Below the pieces are notes generated by a model, which worked only from the letters and a program-made list of their open reading frames with translations, searched no databases and had not been told where the DNA came from. From the IMG/VR virus record IMGVR_UViG_3300010150_000068, positions 1 through 34,858 of that record: DNA of 34,858 bases, one strand, 5' to 3'. Position numbers and translations under genes: made by a program. Source of the DNA: a virus. Shown here one piece after another: positions 21,532-27,813 of this stretch (position 1 is its first letter; each line of letters begins with the position of its first letter).

Positions 21532-21797
21532 TGCAAAAGGCAGACAACAACACAACAGTAGTATATTCAAAACCGAATTGTAGCTATTGTGTAAAAGCAA
21601 AACATCTATTAAAAAACAAAGGCGTAGAATTTATTGAAATGATTATTGGTTCAGATATTTCTCCACAACAGTTGATGGAAGAATTTGAAGTAAACAAACT
21701 TCCGATGCCACGAACTGCTCCACAGATTATATTCAAGGGTAAGTATATGGGTGGGTATCACGAATTAGAAAAACACTTTAATGAATCTGGAGAATAA
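21531..21797 (+). CDS. Glutaredoxin
   Basis: 88 residues with the thioredoxin fold landmarks: VVYSKPNCSYCVKAKHLL (CxxC dithiol site), then PRTAPQIIF with the cis-Pro before the central strand, and GKYMGGYHEL for the glutathione-binding GG. It is a dithiol glutaredoxin and would re-reduce the C-terminal Cys pair of NrdA just upstream. Translationally coupled to nrdB. Gene symbol left blank because phage naming varies. Confidence 0.95.
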   Translation: MQKADNNTTVVYSKPNCSYCVKAKHLLKNKGVEFIEMIIGSDISPQQLMEEFEVNKLPMPRTAPQIIFKGKYMGGYHELEKHFNESGE

Positions 21798-21800
21798 TAT

Positions 21801-22118
21801 ATGTTAATCGAAGCACCTTATAAAAAAGACGACATTGTCACTATTAAACTTATGTCAGGCGAAGAGCTTGTAGGTAAGTTTGAAAAAGAAGATGATAAAC
21901 AAATTCAACTTCATCACCCGTTGACACTAGTTGCTAGTGAGAAAGGCATTGGGTTACAACAGTTCTTGTTTACAGCAGAAGTAAATAGAAGCTATACTGT
22001 TAAGCATACTGCTATTTCTTTATGTGTACCTACTGCAAAACAGTTTGCTGACGCATATCAAAAGCAAACATCACCAATCATTAAAGCACCTGCAGGATTA
22101 GCCGACATCATTAAATAG
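21801..22118 (+). CDS. Small protein with a possible Sm-like start
   Basis: 105 residues, three bases after the glutaredoxin stop, with GGAGAATAATAT upstream. DIVTIKLMSGEELVGKFEKE, followed by IQLHHPLTLV, reads like the first strands of an LSm/Hfq-type barrel, where a short RNA-binding protein sandwich is typical; the classical Hfq YKH motif is absent. The C-terminal part is helical. Could bind RNA or be a virion subunit. Not recognised firmly. Confidence 0.5.
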   Translation: MLIEAPYKKDDIVTIKLMSGEELVGKFEKEDDKQIQLHHPLTLVASEKGIGLQQFLFTAEVNRSYTVKHTAISLCVPTAKQFADAYQKQTSPIIKAPAGLADIIK

Positions 22119-22120
22119 CA

Positions 22121-22128
22121 GATAAATA
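22121..22128 (+). promoter_or_regulatory. Late box GATAAATA
   Basis: Expected start near 22134 with AAGAGGAG just behind it; drives the two repeat-module proteins and the PAAR protein. Confidence 0.6.
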
Positions 22129-22149
22129 CTTTGTAAGAGGAGTATTAAT

Positions 22150-23115
22150 ATGCCAGAAATGATTTATAGACGTATTCAAGACAATGGTAGCGTTGTTAAC
22201 TTCAATGTTGACAAAGAAGGTACACCATTTATTATTGTTACATATCTAGGAAAAGAAACAAGAGTTCACGGTCCACAAGCCGCACTTGATAAAAAGTTTG
22301 CGGGTGGAACACCTAAGTATGTTGATGACACAGTTGATGCCAAAGCAGTAAAACTTGAAACAGCCTGTGATGCTACAATGGCAACTGCAACAGATGCCTG
22401 TGCAGTTATGGGTAGTATTGGATCGTTAGCATCTGATGTTGAAACAGCTATATCAGCCGCTGAAACAGAAGAAAAAATTAACGAGTTACTAACTGAGTCT
22501 ATGGATGTGGCAGGCGAAGCAACTGAAAAGATATCTGAAATCAATACTAACATTACAGATGCAACAGCTAAGACAGAAGAAGTTAATGCTCTCATCGAAC
22601 GTTTAGAAGCAATAGAACTTGACGACGATACTCCAGACCCGCAACTTTACACAGTAGCAAGAGAAGAATTAGAAACTGCCTTAGACAACTATATTAATGG
22701 AGTGTCTGAGACAATGAACGATCTAAATGAAGTACTAGGCGATGAAGCAACAGACGTTGGTCAAGAGATTAACGATGCGTGTGCAGTAGTATCAGAAAAC
22801 ATTGGAGCATGTCAAGGCGAGCTAAGTGCAATGGTTGCCGCAGTATCAACAGGTAACTGTAAAGGAATAACAAAAGCACTACAGAATACAAAGTTTACAC
22901 CTAGTGGACAAGCAGGTGAGATTAAAGAGAAAATGAAAAGCGATGTTCCAGCACAAACAAGAACTATACAATCAAATGGTACTATTGTTAACTGGAATAT
23001 TGATAAGAAGAAACCATTCAGAGATGTTATGCACCAAGGTAAGCTAACAAGAGTTTATGCTACAACAGAACAACTAGACAAAGCATTTCCTGAATCAATA
23101 TTGGTAGCAGTATAA
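22150..23115 (+). CDS. Virion-type protein with a repeated NFNV module (1)
   Basis: 321 residues. A ~40-residue module occurs at both ends: near residues 12-50 (NGSVVNFNVDKEGTPF... RVHG...LDKKF) and 275-315 (NGTIVNWNIDKKKPF... RVYATTEQLDKAF). Between them is an acidic helical region (coiled-coil-like, residues ~60-260) with paired Cys-containing helices (AVKLETACDA, ATDACAVMG, INDACAVVSENIGACQ). The next protein carries two more modules. With the PAAR protein behind it, a baseplate or spike-complex role is likely; the module's fold and partner are unknown to me. Confidence 0.6.
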   Translation: MPEMIYRRIQDNGSVVNFNVDKEGTPFIIVTYLGKETRVHGPQAALDKKFAGGTPKYVDDTVDAKAVKLETACDATMATATDACAVMGSIGSLASDVETAISAAETEEKINELLTESMDVAGEATEKISEINTNITDATAKTEEVNALIERLEAIELDDDTPDPQLYTVAREELETALDNYINGVSETMNDLNEVLGDEATDVGQEINDACAVVSENIGACQGELSAMVAAVSTGNCKGITKALQNTKFTPSGQAGEIKEKMKSDVPAQTRTIQSNGTIVNWNIDKKKPFRDVMHQGKLTRVYATTEQLDKAFPESILVAV

Positions 23116-23762
23116 TGCCTGAAATACCTAAAGTACAGTTAAAAGCTAATAGTCAACTTGTTAACTTTAATGTTAATACTAAGTTGAATAGTACTATTAA
23201 AAATATAAATGGCGTAGACACAGAAGTGTTTGGTGACCCTTCAATGATTGCTGAACGCTTTCCTGATATACCAGAAGCGGCTGTGGAAGGCTTTGAGATA
23301 CCTGATCCAACAGCAGACTTACCTGTAATACCATCTTCGCCAGGAGCCCTTATACCAGATTCAATTAAAGACGCTACTGCTAACAAATTAGAACTAGCTA
23401 AACAATCAACAGCAAGTGCAAGTGCTAAGATAGGTAGTTTGTTTACTAGCTTTGCTGGTTTAGATACAAGAAAGATATCTGAACTTGCATCATTAGGAGA
23501 ACTAGAAGCAAAGATTCATAACGCTAAAGTATTACTTGGTGATGTTGATGCAACATCAGAACCTAAGTCAGCTAAGCCAAGCGACAAGCCTGCTAAGTCA
23601 TTACAGGTACAAGAGGGTGGCGGCATTGTTAACTTTAATGTTAATAAGAAACTTCCGTACAAAGATGTTATGTATGATTACATGAGCGAAGGTTTAAAAC
23701 TGTACAGAATATACGGTACACAAGCACAACTAGATTCACAATTTCCAACAGGGTCAGCATAG
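23115..23762 (+). CDS. Virion-type protein with a repeated NFNV module (2)
   Basis: 215 residues at a TAATG overlap with the previous gene. Two modules again: residues ~12-50 (NSQLVNFNVNTKLNS... EVFGDPSMIAERF) and ~168-211 (GGIVNFNVNKKLPYK... RIYGTQAQLDSQF). A Pro-rich linker and a short helical region lie between. It is a smaller paralogue of the 22150 product, with the modules probably docking to the same partner. Immediately followed by the PAAR protein (TAGATG). Confidence 0.6.
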   Translation: MPEIPKVQLKANSQLVNFNVNTKLNSTIKNINGVDTEVFGDPSMIAERFPDIPEAAVEGFEIPDPTADLPVIPSSPGALIPDSIKDATANKLELAKQSTASASAKIGSLFTSFAGLDTRKISELASLGELEAKIHNAKVLLGDVDATSEPKSAKPSDKPAKSLQVQEGGGIVNFNVNKKLPYKDVMYDYMSEGLKLYRIYGTQAQLDSQFPTGSA

Positions 23763-24824
23763 ATGGGACAACCAATAGCAAGAATTGGCGACAGGACACA
23801 AGGTACTTGTTATCATCCTAGTCATCCACCTTTAGACATTGGTGGTACTATTATAACAGGTAGTCCAAACGTGTTCACTAACAACATTCCTACAGCAAGA
23901 CTAGGAGACCTAGTTGAAACTGACTGTGGACACATAGGTAAAATTATAACAGGATCAACAGTTGACATTACTAATGAATTGCTTACAGCAAGGATTGGAG
24001 ATGTAATTGATACAGATGCTCCTTACAAAGCAGTTATTGTTACAGGTAGTACAGATGTATCAGGCGATCCACAAGCAACAGCAGAAGAACAAGCGAACGC
24101 AATAGGCAACGTAGTTGCACAAGCAATGGGCTTTGAAAAGGTTACACTTGATCCAGTAGAAGCCGCAGACATTATTATTGGTCGTAAGATTGAAAGAGAT
24201 AACGGAGTTGATCCGGATACAACAGAAGCAGTAGAATATGGCGATGGTGGTATTCCAACTGCTAGACGTGGTAATGAAAGTCCTGTACTTACAGGTGGAT
24301 CATCTGGAGTAACAAACACAGCAGGACCACAACCAGCTCCAGCAAGTGCGGCAGTAGTAAATGCTCCGGCTGATGCGGCAGTAGAAGAAGTTCCAAGTAA
24401 ACAACCATCAAACGCAGACGGACAATTTGTTAAATGGTTGCCACACGTTGACAGTAGAGTGAAACCACAAGTTGTAACAGGATTAGAAAGAGTATCTAGA
24501 GAGATGGGTTTCCAATTAGTTTGTACTAGTGGATACAGAAGTCCAGCATACAATTCAAAAGTAGGTGGATCTAAAAAGAGTCAACACATGTTAGGCAACG
24601 CTGTCGATATTGTTCAAACAGGACTAACAACAGCACAACGTCAACAGTTCATTCAAGCGGCTATTGACGCAGGGTTTACTGCAATTGGCATATACAATAC
24701 ATTCACGCACATTGACATTAGAGGTGCAAAAGTGGCTTGGGGTGCTAATGGAAGTAGAACAGGCCTACCAAAATATCCATGGGCACAACAGATACTAGGT
24801 GCCAACGGATACGCCACTCGTTAA
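23763..24824 (+). CDS. PAAR-repeat spike tip fused to peptidase M15 (D,D-peptidase)
   Basis: 353 residues. Residues 1-100 are PAAR-like: PIARIGDRTQGTCYHP, then GSPNVFTNNIPTARLGDL and LTARIGDVIDTDAP. PAAR proteins cap the central spike of contractile tails with a metal-stabilised cone (T4 gp5.4). Residues ~215-350 are a peptidase M15 domain: SGYRSPAYNS, SQHMLGNAVDIV (His275, Asp282) and FTHIDIR (His316) supply the zinc ligands. The linker is Ala/Pro/Asp-rich. The protein therefore joins a puncturing tip to a murein hydrolase. A terminator follows. Confidence 0.85.
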   Translation: MGQPIARIGDRTQGTCYHPSHPPLDIGGTIITGSPNVFTNNIPTARLGDLVETDCGHIGKIITGSTVDITNELLTARIGDVIDTDAPYKAVIVTGSTDVSGDPQATAEEQANAIGNVVAQAMGFEKVTLDPVEAADIIIGRKIERDNGVDPDTTEAVEYGDGGIPTARRGNESPVLTGGSSGVTNTAGPQPAPASAAVVNAPADAAVEEVPSKQPSNADGQFVKWLPHVDSRVKPQVVTGLERVSREMGFQLVCTSGYRSPAYNSKVGGSKKSQHMLGNAVDIVQTGLTTAQRQQFIQAAIDAGFTAIGIYNTFTHIDIRGAKVAWGANGSRTGLPKYPWAQQILGANGYATR

Positions 24825-24856
24825 CTCACTTTTACTAATAATGCACTCAAAGATAG

Positions 24857-24864
24857 CATAAATA
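24857..24864 (+). promoter_or_regulatory. Late-type box CATAAATA
   Basis: Expected start near 24870, immediately before the hairpin at 24871. If active, the porin message would begin with that hairpin. Confidence 0.4.
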
Positions 24865-24870
24865 AGTGCT

Positions 24871-24896
24871 GAAGACTCTCCCGGAGTCTTTTTATT
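24871..24896 (+). terminator. Intrinsic terminator after the PAAR gene
   Basis: AAGACTC-TCCCG-GAGTCTT followed by TTTATTT. Ends the tail operon or, if transcription starts at 24870, forms a 5' cap hairpin of the porin mRNA. Confidence 0.8.
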
Positions 24897-24927
24897 TGTA
24901 ATATAGATAAGGATATAATAAAATAAG

Positions 24928-26001
24928 ATGAAAAAAGTAACGATGGTGTTAGCCGTCTTGTTCGCAACTCTTGCGACAGGAACCTTGGCTGACGATGCAG
25001 GTCTCGAAAATAGAGTAAAGGCCCTTGAAAGTAGTATGCCAAATCTACCCGCTGGACTTTATGTCAACGGTGAGATTGAAGGTATATATGACGATAAAAC
25101 TTATGACTCTGGTTGGGACTCACGTGCTGAATTGCAAGTTGGTATTAGCCAAGACTTAGATATTGACAAGAACATGCTTAACCTTAACTGGGTTGGTGCA
25201 ACTATGACGTATGATAGTGATTATGCGTTAGATAGTACTCTTGACAATACTATTGTTGAAAAGCAATTAGGTTTTGGTAATAACTTTGCAACAATCTATG
25301 TTGGTGAAACTGATGCACAACGCATTGGCTTTGCAAAAACATCAAAGATTGGAGCACCAATTATCATTACTGAATCAAGTAGTAGGTTGGATCATAACGA
25401 AAAGACTGTTTTAGTGTTAGGCGGATTTGAAAAAGAAACTGAATTCGAATTTGACGCATACAGACTTAAAAGAGAAAAGCCATGGGGTGTTGTAGTTGGT
25501 TACGATAACAACGAAGACTCATTGTATGCAAGTGCAACAGTTAGCTTATTAGGTTTAGCTGATGTATCATACATGATCATTGACACAACTGCGGCAGGTT
25601 CAGCAAGTTACACAACAGACACTCGTCAAGAAGGATACGCTATTGGCGGAACACTTCGTAGATGGGATATCCCAATGCAATGGGGTGTTGAGTTGTGGGA
25701 CGACAAAGACACAGGTCTTGCAAGTGATGACAGAATCGATATGGGTGTAATGTATAATGTTACTCCAGCAACTTATGTCACTGCTCATAGAACTATGAAT
25801 GATGACTTAGGTTACGATGGTAACTATTACGGTGTTGTTCATAACGTGTATGCTAACTATGATGCTGGCAAACGTTCTGATAAGCAAGATGGATTAGAGA
25901 TTGGTTTATATCTACACGATAAGAGTGGAACATCAACTATCACTGGTGCAGATTATGCTGATACAACATCAATCCTGGGATCTGTGAAATATAAATTCTA
26001 A
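24928..26001 (+). CDS. Outer-membrane beta-barrel porin with signal peptide
   Basis: 357 residues. MKK followed by a hydrophobic stretch and ending near TLA gives a cleavable signal peptide (cut near residue 21). Then a short heptad segment (LENRVKALES), as in trimeric porins with a periplasmic coil. The rest is alternating polar/hydrophobic strands with tight turns, and the last residue is Phe (SVKYKF), the BAM-complex signal for outer-membrane insertion. A full-length porin in a phage is unusual; it may change host permeability, replace a blocked receptor channel or block other phages. Strong AAGGATATAAT ribosome site. The barrel family (OprP, PorA-like) is undecided. Confidence 0.8.
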   Translation: MKKVTMVLAVLFATLATGTLADDAGLENRVKALESSMPNLPAGLYVNGEIEGIYDDKTYDSGWDSRAELQVGISQDLDIDKNMLNLNWVGATMTYDSDYALDSTLDNTIVEKQLGFGNNFATIYVGETDAQRIGFAKTSKIGAPIIITESSSRLDHNEKTVLVLGGFEKETEFEFDAYRLKREKPWGVVVGYDNNEDSLYASATVSLLGLADVSYMIIDTTAAGSASYTTDTRQEGYAIGGTLRRWDIPMQWGVELWDDKDTGLASDDRIDMGVMYNVTPATYVTAHRTMNDDLGYDGNYYGVVHNVYANYDAGKRSDKQDGLEIGLYLHDKSGTSTITGADYADTTSILGSVKYKF

Positions 26002-26007
26002 ACCACA

Positions 26008-26053
26008 TTTAACACGCCTTAAATGCTATGATAGTAAATAAAAGCGTGTTAAA
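26008..26053. repeat. 10-bp inverted repeat around a promoter-like region
   Basis: TTTAACACGC (26008-26017) and GCGTGTTAAA (26044-26053) are perfect inverted copies, 26 bases apart, flanking TTAACA-N17-TAGTAA and AGTAAATA. Could be an operator pair or a weak hairpin ending the porin transcript; no T-run is present. Confidence 0.5.
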
Positions 26054-26070
26054 CACAATAGGAGATAATT

Positions 26071-26250
26071 ATGTCACAACATCACGAAGCGATTAAAGCG
26101 GCAATGGAATCATACTTAGCTGAAAGCGAGTCTTTCGAAACTAAGGGTGTTAAAGCGTCCGCGGCGAGAGCAAGAAAAGCACTAGGCGAACTTGGTAAAC
26201 TTACTAAGGCAAGACGTGCTGAAATTCAGGAAAAAAAGAACTCAATGTAG
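26071..26250 (+). CDS. Small basic helical protein, histone-H1/Hc1-like
   Basis: 59 residues: MSQHHEAIKAAMESYLAESE..., then ARARKALGELGKLTKARR and EIQEKKNSM. The Ala/Lys/Arg helix with AxxARKALxELxKL spacing resembles the chlamydial Hc1 and phage histone-like small proteins, which coat DNA. AGGAG lies eight bases before the ATG. It is alone between the inverted repeat and a strong terminator, so probably well expressed. DNA binding is inferred from composition. Confidence 0.6.
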   Translation: MSQHHEAIKAAMESYLAESESFETKGVKASAARARKALGELGKLTKARRAEIQEKKNSM

Positions 26251-26260
26251 TTTATAATAT

Positions 26261-26294
26261 AGCACGGCCTATGAAAGGGTCGTGCTATTTTTTT
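26261..26294 (+). terminator. Intrinsic terminator
   Basis: AGCACGGCC/GGGTCGTGCT-type stem (one wobble) followed by TATTTTTTT. Ends the 26071 transcript. Confidence 0.9.
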
Positions 26295-26315
26295 GGCTTA
26301 ATTTTGACGTAAAGC

Positions 26316-26323
26316 TATAAATA
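26316..26323 (+). promoter_or_regulatory. Perfect late box TATAAATA for the cold-shock gene
   Basis: Start expected at 26329. The leader (26329-26378) has AACAAT/ATTGTT arms and AAGGAAAT before the ATG. Confidence 0.65.
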
Positions 26324-26378
26324 CACTATACAACAATAGCAATACTTAACATTGTTATATTAAGGAAATAATAAACTT

Positions 26379-26606
26379 ATGAGCGATAGAATACATGGCA
26401 TTCTAAAGTGGTTTGATGCGAAAAAAGGTTACGGATTTATTACTCCGGAATCAGGTGGGCAAGATGTGTTTGTACATGTCAGTGCTTTTAATGCCGCATC
26501 GATTACTAATATCCAAAACAAAATGATGCTTGAATTTGAAATGGTTGATAACCGTGGACGAATGATAGCTGGCAACTTAGCAATACCCGACAGTTTCAAT
26601 AGATAA
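26379..26606 (+). CDS. Cold-shock domain protein
   Basis: 75 residues, an entire CspA-like OB fold: GILKWFDAKKGYGFITPE has the RNP-1 motif (KGYGFI) and DVFVHVSAF the RNP-2 motif. Such proteins bind single-stranded RNA and act as RNA chaperones or transcription antiterminators. In the phage it may help late mRNAs or tmRNA. It ends one base before the stop of the convergent 26607 gene. Confidence 0.95.
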   Translation: MSDRIHGILKWFDAKKGYGFITPESGGQDVFVHVSAFNAASITNIQNKMMLEFEMVDNRGRMIAGNLAIPDSFNR

Positions 26607-26861
26607 TTAACGTGAGGCTTGTTTAGCCTTTAACGCCGCTCTCTTCTTCTCAGCTTCAATTGCTTGTCTAACTTTTCTTCCCCAAGGTAGTTTAATTGTT
26701 TCTATAATTGCTTTACCTTTTTTACTGATATACTCAACACCAATAAACATATCTTTGAAATCGCTTTGTACTGATTTCACTGCTCTTGATAGACTTAATT
26801 GTTCTGTATCTTTCTCATCACCTGCTTCATTCCAAAAATGGAACTTTCTCATTTTAGCCAT
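26607..26861 (-). CDS. Basic protein of unknown function
   Basis: 84 residues on the minus strand, starting MAKMRKFHFW; AAAGG lies four bases before the ATG, and a second Met at residue 4 is equally possible. The middle is strand-like (FIGVEYISKKGKAIIETI) and the C-terminus is a basic helix (EAEKKRAALKAKQASR). It ends directly against the convergent cold-shock gene. Not recognised; nucleic-acid binding is possible from the basic tail. Confidence 0.6.
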   Translation of the reverse strand: MAKMRKFHFWNEAGDEKDTEQLSLSRAVKSVQSDFKDMFIGVEYISKKGKAIIETIKLPWGRKVRQAIEAEKKRAALKAKQASR

Positions 26862-26887
26862 AAAGACCTTTCTTTTAGTTTCTACTT

Positions 26888-26895
26888 ATTAAATA
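26888..26895 (+). promoter_or_regulatory. Late-type box ATTAAATA, start point on the ATG
   Basis: Last A at 26895; T4 spacing puts the start at 26901, the A of the next ATG. Third case of a predicted leaderless message in the window. Confidence 0.5.
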
Positions 26896-26900
26896 TAGAC

Positions 26901-27206
26901 ATGAAGTGTACTAAAGGCGACTTAGCCCAAATCATATATTCAGTACGTCCTGAGAATATTGGACGAATTGTCAAATGCGTAGAGTATATTGGTAAATTCA
27001 AACAAGGAGAACAGTTTGAGTTTAGAGGTATGCCTTGCCAATGTCCTGTTACAGACCACTATTGGTGGATTGAAGCAGAAGACCTATCAAGTTTATTTGG
27101 ACCTAGCCCAAGAGCATATATTGCCGACAGTTGGTTAGAACCTTTAAAGAATCCAAATCAAAAATCTAAAGAAAAAGAAAAAATACCGGTTGACATAGCC
27201 GCATAA
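26901..27206 (+). CDS. Protein of unknown function with paired Cys
   Basis: 101 residues from the ATG at 26901; earlier in-frame ATGs lie over the divergent gene's start and are rejected. MKCTKGDLAQIIYSVRPENIG starts a small barrel-like domain, followed by GMPCQCPVTDHYWWIEAEDL with a CxC pair. The end is Lys-rich. No family recognised. It lies just before the tmRNA gene; the tmRNA promoter's -35 is inside its last codons. Confidence 0.6.
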   Translation: MKCTKGDLAQIIYSVRPENIGRIVKCVEYIGKFKQGEQFEFRGMPCQCPVTDHYWWIEAEDLSSLFGPSPRAYIADSWLEPLKNPNQKSKEKEKIPVDIAA

Positions 27207-27220
27207 TGAGTGTATAAATA
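27190..27220 (+). promoter_or_regulatory. tmRNA promoter: TTGACA-N17-TATAAATA
   Basis: TTGACA at 27190-27195, 17-base spacer, TATAAA at 27213, which is also a perfect TATAAATA late box (27213-27220). Both early (host) and late (phage) polymerase should read it. Confidence 0.8.
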
Positions 27221-27287
27221 TAGCTGTAACGTTGAAGCAATTCAAACGCTATACAGGACTCGGGGGCAGTACCCGACGCCTCCACCA
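27221..27287 (+). ncRNA. ssrA: tmRNA acceptor piece (permuted, two-piece form)
   Basis: The 3' part of the tRNA-like domain comes first, as in alphaproteobacterial permuted ssrA. The T-arm is TCGGG-GGCAGTA-CCCGA, with the loop sequence of two-piece tmRNAs. The acceptor 3' strand CGCCTCC is followed by A and an encoded CCA ending at 27287. CGCCTCC pairs with GGGGGCG at 27368, with a G-U as third pair, the alanine identity element. The exact 5' end is set by processing or the promoter start; it is not sharply defined. Confidence 0.88.
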
Positions 27288-27367
27288 TAAACACATGAGA
27301 GTAGATACACCTGCTTTTCTGTGTATAGGACAAGACCTCGAAAGGGTGCAAGTCGTGTGTTTATGAT
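27288..27367 (+). ncRNA. ssrA: Intervening segment of pre-tmRNA
   Basis: 80 bases removed in permuted tmRNAs. Its ends extend the acceptor helix: TAAACACA (27288-27295) pairs with TGTGTTTA near its 3' end. This continuous helix is strong evidence that the two pieces come from one folded precursor. Confidence 0.78.
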
Positions 27368-27518
27368 GGGGGCGAACTAGGATCGACTGGTAGTTAATAG
27401 AGTTAGTGGAGTTTCCCGGATCTAAGCACGGTTATCGCGAAGAAAACTATAGACGCAAACGAAAACTTTGCTCTTGCGGCCTAGTAATTAACTAGGTTAC
27501 GGGGTTGGCAACTTACCT
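27368..27518 (+). ncRNA. ssrA: tmRNA coding piece, tag (A)ANENFALAA
   Basis: Starts GGGGGCGAACTAGGATCGAC, the standard 5' end of tmRNA (acceptor strand plus D-loop). The resume codon is GCA at 27455 (after AGAC), followed by AAC GAA AAC TTT GCT CTT GCG GCC and stop TAG (27482-27484). The tag would be AANENFALAA with the charged Ala, ending in ALAA as needed for ClpXP/ClpAP recognition. CCTAGT/ACTAGG forms the hairpin around the stop. CTG-G-TAG near the 5' end can pair with CTA-TA-CAG in the acceptor piece. End set by the terminator that follows; pseudoknots were not traced. Confidence 0.9.
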
Positions 27519-27542
27519 GGCAACAGAAAAGTTGCGTTTTTT
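27519..27542 (+). terminator. tmRNA terminator
   Basis: GCAAC-AGAAAA-GTTGC followed by GTTTTTT. Confidence 0.88.
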
Positions 27543-27557
27543 ACTATTGGGGGCAAT

Positions 27558-27746
27558 GTGAAAGAACCAGGGCAAACAACACAAGATGCTATTAAAGATC
27601 TAAGGATGGTTATAATATCTTTAGGAATAACATTCTCAGTACTAACATTCCTTGAACCTAAAGATCCAGAGACAGTAGCTTTTTTAGTTGGCCCTCCTAG
27701 CTACATAATACTCCGTTGGTTACAGTTACAAAATATTATCTCATAG
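27558..27746 (+). CDS. Small membrane protein after tmRNA
   Basis: 62 residues from a GTG (ATTGGGGGC upstream gives a weak ribosome site; the overlapping ATG is followed at once by stop). Polar start, a span near residues 17-33 (MVIISLGITFSVLTFLEP), and a second hydrophobic part (VAFLVGPPSYIILRWLQL). Two short membrane segments with a charged loop are likely. Not recognised. Confidence 0.5.
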   Translation: MKEPGQTTQDAIKDLRMVIISLGITFSVLTFLEPKDPETVAFLVGPPSYIILRWLQLQNIIS

Positions 27747-27780
27747 ACACAGCCTATTAGACTTTGTGTTTTTTCTGTGC

Positions 27781-27796
27781 TATAATAATTTAAATA
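27781..27796 (+). promoter_or_regulatory. TATAAT -10 plus TTTAAATA late-type box
   Basis: TATAAT at 27781-27786 (the -35 is weak) and TTTAAATA at 27789-27796. AAGGAGATATC leads into the ATG at 27814. Confidence 0.5.
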
Positions 27797-27813
27797 TAGC
27801 ATAAGGAGATATC

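Noticed and set aside
22150-23762. Repeat modules as a CRISPR-like or DNA-level repeat
   Set aside because: Similarity is at protein level only; DNA copies are diverged and not evenly spaced.
24023-24553. Minus-strand frame of 176 codons opposite the PAAR protein
   Set aside because: Composition (Ser/Pro/Ala) is the mirror of the Ala/Asp-rich linker of the PAAR protein, which has clear motifs.
27166-27351. Minus-strand frame of 61 codons across the tmRNA acceptor piece
   Set aside because: Antisense to a well-supported structured RNA; no start signal.
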